DNA of 64,000 nucleotides, taken from Okapia johnstoni (lineage: Eukaryota; Chordata; Mammalia; Artiodactyla; Giraffidae). Location: assembly GCA_024291935.2 (NCBI GenBank), contig CM044318.1, positions 80,486,001-80,550,000 of the forward strand. The letters are read 5' to 3'. Made by a program: the position numbers and the translations under genes. The number at the start of each line of letters is the position of its first letter. Position 1 is the first letter of the stretch. Shown here piece by piece: positions 25,501-35,200 of this stretch. The notes below the pieces were generated by a model. That model was not told the origin of the DNA. It searched no databases and saw only the letters and a program-made list of their open reading frames with translations.

Positions 25501-28500
25501 ATGAAGAAACAAGGCATAGAGAGGTTGAATAACCTGCTGAAGGTCACAAGGCCAGAGAGCCACAGAGATGGGGTTCAAATACAGACCCTCTGGTCCCTGA
25601 GGCTGTGTCCCTATCACAGTGATCCTGGGTCTCTGTTCACCACCCACACACCCCAACAGACACTCTGGAGATGGAACGACATTCACGAAAGGCTCAAGGT
25701 TCCAGTCCAAAGGTTCCCTCCTGCTCATTACTCTCTGTCCGAATGAAAAAACTGCACATAAATGGATTCATTTCATTAGCAGCCTCATTCCTTCCATTCC
25801 TAGCTTATCGTTATGAAGAGAATAATCTATTTAACCAGCCCAGTGGGTTGTTAAGAAAATCAGTTCATAAAAGCAGATGAGGAAAATAACTCCCCACGTT
25901 CCAAGGCACTGGGGACAAGACACTGGGTCTCAAGACACTGGGGTCAAAATCAAGTTCTACCCTTAATGGAGCTGACTTCTCCTTCTGCTTTGGCCTCTCT
26001 CCATAAAACGTGAAAACCAAAGACTCCTGAGGTGGTGGCTACCATGCACTGTGGGAAGATCACCCGAAAAATCAAGCCCAAGATACAGGGATGGTAAAGT
26101 CCCTGACTGATGGTGCAGGACCACTCTCCAAACATCCCTCAAAGTACGCTGAAGGGGTGGGCACCTTCTAGCCATTTTCTGCATTTCTCGGGGGCTGTAA
26201 CCACCTCTGCATTGAGTCAAACTCCATCAACTGTCTCACAAATGAACAGGCAGGCGGCCAATGTGGGCAGTGTTGAAAAGAAGTCTTTTCCACTTAAGAA
26301 TTGAACTAAATGAAGGAAAATTCTGCTTGTAATCGGTGGCTTCTTTTTAATTAACTGGGCTGATTTAGCCGAGGAGCTTGAATTTTAAATTGTCGTTATC
26401 TCTCACGTAGAGAAACTTGCGACAGGAATTCTTGGCTGGCCCTTTGGCCCTAAGAACCATCCCATCCACATTCCACTATTCTCTCTTCCTCTCCAGAAAG
26501 ATAAACGGGCTTGCTTCTCCGGAAGCTTGAAAGTGGTTGATTTGATTTTGCTTACAATTCCAACATTTTCAAACCCTCTGCCTTTGACCAATTATAGACA
26601 GGAAGGCTAAACGTGAATTTTAAACTAGAAACGAAGATTTTCCCACTCCTCTCTGAGTGGAAGCCTACTTGTACAAGGAAAGAAAACTTCGGTCCAATCC
26701 CACGGGCAGGGAGAAACTCAGGGCATCTCCCACTTGCAGAAGTGCAAGGTCACGGAATGGCTAGAGTGGCTGACGGCCTAGGACCCAGTAAAGACTAATG
26801 GGAACTAAACACCTGGTATTTATCATCCTTTCTGGTTGCGATGGGAAATGAGCCAGCCATTTCAGACAGGCCATGAGTCCTGGGGCTCAGAAAAGAAGAC
26901 ATTCCTATTGTTACATCCTTTATAAATGTTTAAAAAGCAGTGGAACAGCTGCTGCTGTCAGTAACCCCCCAGAAGACACACGTGCACACACTGCCCTGCG
27001 CACGAGGGCTCGCTGCCACTGCGCACCATGCTACGCCGGCACTTCCTCTCCTTCTGGTGGTAAGGGCGTGGTTTCCCAGGGGAACGAGAAAGCAGCACAT
27101 AGAAGCAGGTAACTTCTAAGGTGGTCCCAAAGATCCTCACCTCTTGGTATTCATCCCCTGTAATCCCCTCCCCTTGCCTGTGTCCTGGACCACGTGACTT
27201 GTTTCTCATCGAGAGAATGTGGCAAAGGTAATGGGCTGTCATTCTTGTGCTTGGATTACCAATGATGGAGGCTCCCAACTTGGCAGCAGCTCACTCCTTT
27301 GCAGGCTCTGATGGAGCAAGCAGCTTCTGATGACGGGGTGGCCTGTTGGCAAGGTACTGAGGGCAGCCTCTAGCCAATGGCCAGCAAAGAACCATGGCCC
27401 TCTTCCCACACTTCTTGGGGAACTGAATTCTGCCAACAACTGCGTGAGCTTGAAAGCAGATCCTTCCCCTATCGAGCCTTCGGATGAGACCCTGCCCTGG
27501 TGACACCTTGACAACGGCCTTGGGAGAGCAAAGCTGTGCCGGGTTCTGACCCACAGAAGATATTTAAGTGTGTCATCTTAAGCTGCCAGGTTTCTGGGTG
27601 ATTCGTGATGTAGCAGTTGATGACAAATACAGTCAGCAGCCCCACGATGGAGTTAGCTTCCTGAGGAGGCTGTGTTGCCATGGCATCCTGCCCTTCTCCT
27701 CCGCACCATCACGTGTGCATGAGAATCAGTGCCTCGCATTCCTGACAAAGTGCAGCTCCTGGGGGGCAGGCGTCTATGTGTGTCTGCTCAGCACCAAGAG
27801 CAGTGCCCAGCATGTGCCTGGGAATCAATGAACATTTTAACTGATGAACTCTTTCTGTTAAGTGAGTGTCAGGAAGGCAAGAACTTTCAGTTCCCAGTAT
27901 AAACAGAGCATTTGTTCTTTTTTTTTTTTAAAAAAAAAAAAAGAGAGACAAGACTCCTTGGGATGGCCATCTACTAAAAGGGGAACTATGGGTTGAGGTC
28001 TGAGAGGTGAGTCGGGCAGGCCTGGCTTCTGACTCAGTATCTGAACCTGGGTAGCGTGATGGCCCTCGCTGTTCAAAGCTTGTCTTCATGGCTCCTGTGT
28101 CCCCAGAGGTGGAATGAGAGCTGTGGGGAGAGCGACACACCCACGGAAGCTGGCTCCGCTCTCTGAGAACACGCAGTCCTTCCCTTTGTGTTCTCCATCC
28201 TCCCTGCCCAGAGTGCTCCTTCCCCTTGACCATCTCATTTTCTCTTTACTTGGCAAACTCTTACTCAGCCCTCAAAACCCTGCCTGGCCTCAGCTCTTCC
28301 AGAAAGGCCTTTCTCTGCACTCTCCACTGGCTGTTCCTTCCCTCCTCGGTGCCACACTTCCCCCTCCCTCCCCGCCCTGGCTGAACTGCAGACCATAATG
28401 CCCACCCCTGTCTGCAGCTGGCGTTGAGCACCCCACCCCCAGTGCTCCCATTTCTGTGTCCAGGGGGTGACAGAGGCCAGAGTTTCACCTTCTTGGCCCT

Positions 28501-29154
28501 CTGGAGTCAAGGCATGTGACCTTCCTCAGAATGAGGAACAGGGAAACGTGATGGGAGGACACTGGCCAAGCAGTGAGGCCCCCGCCCCTTCCGAGAGAAC
28601 GTTCCAGCCTCGTGAGCCGCAGCGGGGGTGGCCTGGGGGAGGGCGACAGAGCAGCTGTGAAAACACCTCTGCGGGCAGCGCGGGGTCGCTTAGTCACCGG
28701 GCCTTTCAAGGCTGACGGTTATGTAATCACGTACACACGGGAGCACCGCTGGTTTGGGCCAACTGTTCTCAAGCCAGGGGATGCCAGCCCACTCCCTGGA
28801 CAGAAGGGCCGAATTTCTGTCTCCCGAGGTGTGGGAAGCAGCAGGCTGGACATGGCGAGCTGCCCCGCGGTCAGGGCAGCCTCAGGACCAGCGTGGAGGG
28901 GCTCCCGAGGCTGGAGGAGGTGCAGCGGGCAGAGTGGAACTATCTGCAACATCAAGATGGCCCTCGTGGTGCCACACAGCGGGGCTGCAGGGGTGGGGAT
29001 GGGGCAGGGGCCATCCAGCTCTCTGACCAGATCACTGCAGGGCACGGAGGCCACTCCGAGAGCCATGGGGGGCCCACGGAGGTAAGTCAAGAATTCGAAA
29101 CGAAAGAAGCAAGATGTGAGACTGTATAGTCACACAGCTGTATACACACCACAC

Positions 29155-29224
<70 letters not shown>

Positions 29225-32200
29225 CACTTCTCTCTGCATAGATAAGTATTAGCTTGGAAGAAAACAAACCAAAATAAAAATATCGATTATCTGGGTGGGA
29301 GATTATAGGTGTTTTTTAAACGATTATCATTTGCAAGGCTACGGGGCCAGGAATGTCTGCTGTCTGAGGAAGGAACCAGGTGTGTGTTAGAGTCCTAGGA
29401 CTGCTAATAACGAATTATCGCCGACTTGGGGCTTATTCCGCAGGAATTTATTCTCTCACAGTTCTAAATCCAGGTGTCAGCAGGGCCAGTTCGCTCTGGG
29501 GCTTCTGAGGAGAGTCTGTTCTGGGCCTCAGTCCCGGCCGTCCCTGGCGGTCCTCGGGGGTTTGGGGGCGTCACACCAGCCTCTGCCTCATTCTCACACA
29601 GCGTTCTCCCTGCATCTGTGGGTCCCGGGATCCACAGCTCCTCTCCCCATAAGGACACCAGCTCCTGGGTTAGGGCCCACCCTCATCCAGTGTGACCTCA
29701 TCTTAACCTGAGTCCATCAGCAAAGATTCTATTTCTCAACAGGGTCAAGTTCACACACATCTTTGGCGTGTGTGGGGACGTGGGGCATAATAACCTTTGT
29801 GCTGTGTGCTATTTGTGACCCCATGGAATGTAGCCCTCCAGGCTCCTCTGTCCATGGGATTCTCCAAGCAAGAATAATGGAGTGCGTTGCCATGCCCTCC
29901 TCCAAGGGATCTTCCCGACCCAGGGACCGAACCCAAGTCTCTTACGTCTCCTGCATCGGCAGGGTGCGTTCTTTATCACTAGTGCCACCTGGGAAGCCCC
30001 TATAATAACCCATAACAAGAGGCATTTAGTCCAAAAGAAAAAAAGACACAAGGCCCTGACAATGTTTTCTACATCTGACAGACTCCCATTTAGAAGGATT
30101 AGACCTGATCTATGTAGCTCTGTGGGGAAGAAATGGGTTCAAAGTGTGGACACTCCCAAAAGACAGACTTGGGGTCAACATAGGAAGGATGCTCTCACAG
30201 GGCTGTCTAAGCGGGACTGGGTTGTCCTGGATGGGAACTCTTGGGCCAGAATGGAGCCTCTTGTCTCTGGTGCAGGGGTACTGGTCGGGCCAGGGGGGAT
30301 GTAATGGACTAAATGATTTTAAGTCCTGGCAGCCCTAAGATTCTGCCACGCATACAGCCGTTGCCAATGACCTCAGCATGGCCCAGTGCTGGCCCAGCCA
30401 CCCTCACCCAGTCTGTTCAGGACCACGCTAGCCTGGCCTTGTCCACACTGAGCAGCTACCACACTTCACAGCAAAGCAGCTCTGTCGTTTTCTTCCTCTC
30501 AGGAAAGGTGCAGCTAACACTTTCAGAGCCGACAGGATAAAGGCATCAATCAAGGCAGAGCACAAAGAATTATGGGAGTTAAACCCTACAGAGAAACCCG
30601 ACACCCCTGATTCCAAGGGCATTTCTCATGCCTGGACATCACCCAAGGGGCAGTCCCACATCCTCAGGCCAGACCTGGCAGAGGCTGAAGGCCCACAGGC
30701 TAGGGTCAGAATGGCTAAGGAAACAATCCACAGTTTGTTTAGAAGCAATGAAGATTGCCCTAAGAATAACGTTTACATAAGAAATAGCAGTAACATCACA
30801 TGTTAAGCCTGTTTATTTAAAGAAGAAGCAGCAGCAAAATCTTGTCTGTGATGAGACGGAAGACTGGCCTTCAAAACTGCCTTTTCTTTTTCCAAAACAA
30901 AAAAATCCACGAATACGCTGCTCACCTCTCCACGGGATCCCTGAGCATGACAATCAGCTTTGCGTCTGGCTGGAAGGCGTGGATGAAGTCCTGGGTCAGG
31001 AAGGGGGGCTCGCCGTCTGTGCCGTTGTCGTAGAAGAGCGTCCAGGCGTTGTTATCCCACATGGTGGAGGCACTGGCCTCTCCTAGAAACAGAAAATGCT
31101 GTGAGTGAGTGGGGCTGAATTACAGGCTCCCACAGAGCAGCCTGAACTAGGAGCCACACCTGGCTGTGATGCCATCTAAAATAGCTGTGCATGGGTGAGC
31201 TGGTCCAGGGAGCGGGCAGACTGGACTCTGGGAAGAGGAGGCTGATGACCGCCCTCTGCCACACCATCACCCCCTCCCCGCAAGGACCTCCATCTGGAGA
31301 TAAAGGTGATCTGAGCCACACTGAGCATCCCTCTTCCTCCCAGCTCCTCTCTCCAGGATGTGGCAGAAAAACCTCTATGAGCATCTGGCCTCCCAATTTC
31401 ACGATGTGTAACTATGCCTATGGCACACAGTTCCATGGCATTTTAAAGGCCTGCTGAGAATATACTAGATGGTTTCCTTTAAAAGGTGGAGTTTGGGCAA
31501 ACTGACTCTCATTAGGAAACTGCATGCAACCCACATCAGTCTTCCCTTGAAATCACAAGGGTCAGTCCCCGAGCACACTCAAAGAGGAAGGCTTTGCAGG
31601 AAGGCTCATGGGACCTTGGTCCTGCGTGCCCACCCACCCCGTCCTGGCACACAGCTGGCATTCACTCAGTGCTGGCTGGGTGAACAGGGAGCTGGTTCTT
31701 GCCCCTGTTTGATCATGGTCTGCATGACTGAAGCATGCTGAGGTTAGTTAAGCACATTCTAGGCCAAGAGTGAGGCCAACACACAGACTTTCAGCATTTC
31801 TATCTCATAGACTTGAACCGGTTCCCTGACTTTTTTTTTTTTTAAAGAATAGTCTTCAGAGATTCAGAAAGAAAGGCAAATCAATCAATTAATTATACAT
31901 TCGATTTCCCGACATTGTACACGGGACTGTATGACACATCTCAAAGCCACTTATTCAGGGAAAATCTGAGCCGGAAGACTAAGTCTCTTTGATCACTGAT
32001 GAGCACATCACAGTTAGGCAGAGCGTTAGCAGGGTCCTATTTATTCTGTTGGATGTGCAATCATGTCCAGGTGAGCATTTCTATTCTGATCTTTCTTTCT
32101 ATTTTTTTTAAGAGGTAATACCCTAGAACACAGAAAAAAAACAAGCCAATCTGAAGTCCTTGGAAAATTCTACTCACAATGAATAAGAGAATATTAGGAC

Positions 32201-35200
32201 AAGGGAAGTACCTAGAACGAAGTTGGCACAAATTTTGTCAACCTCATAAATGAACTGGTTCTATGCTTGTCCATCTATCTAACTGTCTGTCCATTTACCC
32301 ATCCATCCTTCACTCATCCTTCATCCATCATTCACTCATCCTTCATCTATCCTTGCAGAAAGCTCTGATTTGGTGTCTAAAATGTGCCCAGCACTGTGCT
32401 TGGCACTGTGGACAGATGACAGAAACAAGACACACAACCCCCTTTAACCTCAAACCTTACAACCTAGAGGAAGATCAATAATTCAATAAACAATCAGAGC
32501 TTCACTTGAGCACTTTGACAGAGCACAGCAGGGGTCCTTGAGAGCCCTGAGAGAGAGCAAAGGCCTTTCCACATGTATTGATCCCCAGCCCAGAGAACCC
32601 AGCCACTGGAGTCCTTTCCTGACTTCAGCCACTAGCCCAGGCCACCGAGAAAGCGCCCTCTATGATCCATTGGCCAAGATGAAGAAAGTCCAGTATGCTT
32701 CTTCCAGGGACCTAACTGGAAGAAGCTGAAGCATTTTCAGGGTTGGGAGGAACCCAGAACTGATCTGGTCCAACAAACCCATTTCACAGATGAGTAGACT
32801 GAGTTCAGGAACACAAAGACCAACTTGTCGCATGGCACAGAGCTCGCTGGTAGCACAGCCAGGGCTAGATGCCAGCTTTCCATCTACCATAAAACTCAAC
32901 AAACTCTGCTTCAGGTAAACGTCAGAGCATGGATATATTCTTTAGTTTTCATTTCTAAATCTAGAGGTAAATAAAACGAGAAAACCAAACTAAAGCCTTC
33001 CTTTATTTATTCATCAGCTTAGGCTCTATTTTCTGACCCTAGGATGTATAGTTTTTTAGCTCTTTCACAAGAACATGAGATTGTCCCAGAGGCATATGGT
33101 ATGTGTGGTGGTGGCTTAGTCACTAAGTCGTGTCCAACTCTTGAGACCCCATGGACTGTAGCCTGCCAGGCTCCTCTGTCCATAGGATTTTCCAGGCAAG
33201 AATACTGGAGTGGGTTGCCATTTCCCTCTTCAAGGAATCTTCTTGACCGAGGGATCAAACCAAGGTCTCCCGCACTGCAGGCAGATTCTTTACCAACTGA
33301 GCTACCAGGGAAGCCCACAGCCCTATGGTATGGGAGCCGCAGTCAAATATTAATTAAGACTTGTAATTTGAGTGTTAACTCACAGTTGCGAGAAAACAGT
33401 TAGTACCCAGTTTGGACTGCGTAAGAGGGTATGCTCTCATCTGGCTTCTGGGGCTCGATTTCTTCAAGTTAAAAATAAATAAACCAGAGCCTCAGCATGT
33501 AAGTCTGTCCCCTTGGACTTGGGACACATAAGTAAACAGCCGTCTTTCAGATGGTTGATTACAATTCTTCTTAGTCACTGATAGAGTAACTGAATTTAGA
33601 GAATCAAAATATAAATAGATTTAGGAGAATGAAAAAATAGATCGCTGCCTCAGGTAACCAATTTAAGAAAAATATGTGATTCGATTTCTCTCTCTCAGAG
33701 CTGTAAGTGGATAAACGTCTTTTAAGCTGAATCCAATAGAGAGGGTGAACAGATATGTTTTTTATAAAACATTCCTGTGAATTAAAAAAAAAAAAAGATT
33801 GCTAATCAAACCACCTCATTTTGAATGTCTAAAGGCATTAAGTTGACAAGAGCGAAGCTTTTCCAACAGCAATCAGTCACCCACGATGCACGAGGGATGC
33901 GTCTGTTTCAGGAGAGGCCACCTCCATCTTCACAGGGTCCCAGAGGCCAGGGAGCACAAACGCCACAAGAATTAAACCGATGGCTAATCGGTTCATTATG
34001 CATTTGTGACCCCCCATCCAAACTTACTCAGATGGGCATATCACGAAAAGAAATCCAGCGCGCAAGCTTAACTTTAGTAAAAGCAAGAGATGACAACATT
34101 TTTAAAAAGCCATTTCAGATGAGACCGCGGAACTAGAGAGTCTGCCAAACATTTCTGCTTTATAGAAAATTTCACCAACAATATGAACATTTTACACAGG
34201 GGGAGAGCGGTGAGGGGAGTCACTGGGGCAATAGGCACTCAGCAGCTGAGGGCAAATGTCAGGCAAATGCTTGCAGGTGCAGTGAAGCCTGGCCTGGCCC
34301 AGGGCAGAAGCTCCACAGAAGCCATACCTATAATGATTCTATTCATCTTGCTTGGCTCCTTCGCAGCGCTGGCCTGCAGTCCTTGATGAATCTGGTGTGC
34401 GGCCAGGTCAAAGAGGTCCAGGTAGTCTTCCACGGGATAGCGGTCCCGCAGCCCGTCCCTCAGGCGGACGATTCCTACAAGAACCAGGAAGCAGGGGTTA
34501 CTGAGGACAAAGCTGCCACGCTGGGCTGGTGGCCTCCAGGGAGTGACCACAAATGGATGGAAAGGTCCGAGGGCCCAGCTGCAGCAGCCAAGGCTTGACC
34601 CCATGAGCTGCAAGAGAGGGAGGGACGTCTGTAAACCGGCTGCCCTCTTTTAAGCCAAGTGCCCTTTGAGGGGTGGAACACACCACCACTCAGGTGCACA
34701 GTAGCCCCTGAAAGGACGGCATGCCTGTTCAAAAACTATAATCGGGTCTACCTGGAGGGCTGGAGAGGTCGGGGCTGGTTAACATGGGCACCTGGTGAGG
34801 TCCCCCAGGGGCAGGCAGCAGTGGCATCAGAATACACACGATGAATCACAAGAAAAAACCTCCCATCAGAGGGGCCATATCCTCTGAACCTCAGATGTAT
34901 CTTTTTTTTGGTCAGGGCTCCCCAGCACCTTCCCAAGGTTCTTTTCCATCAGGCAGCCTGTCCATTTCTCCAAACAATAAGGAGAAAGGAGAACTGATGG
35001 TCCCTGGACAGACACCTGAGTGATTCTGGCATCAGCCACATGCAGCCTAAATTGTCCCTTGCCTGAGAGATGGGTAAATTTCACTTGAAAATGTATTGAC
35101 AACACACTGCCCTAAACCACAGCCACCAAGGTTAAGTGGGAAGTGGAGAGAGAGTATCCACAGGCAAAACATCAAGAGGTTCAAAGGGATACCGGACGCC

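Larger units (their letters stand above)
12629..30925 (-). other. CHST15 intron between coding exons 4 and 5 (18.3 kb)
   Basis: This is the largest intron between coding exons. It contains six Bov-tA-type SINEs, one CHR-type SINE, two BovB fragments, an ERV LTR, MaLR-like LTRs, an L1 fragment, MIRs and a long AC microsatellite, listed separately. No exon-like protein match was found in it. Stretches at 12650-13690, 15740-17030, 18780-20610, 20800-23300, 25600-27110 and 27650-29130 hold no recognised element apart from short low-complexity runs. Confidence 0.8.
31083..34327 (-). other. CHST15 intron between coding exons 3 and 4
   Basis: This is a 3.2-kb intron with one Bov-tA SINE (33104-33323), a MIR-like stretch (about 32735-32890), and short T- and A-runs at 31828 and 33783. 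A CCAT/TTCA-rich run lies at about 32265-32350, at the edge of what may be an older repeat. No other element was recognised. Confidence 0.8.

Noticed and set aside
29032..29220. Cys-Val repeat protein frame
   Set aside because: It is a translation of the AC microsatellite.
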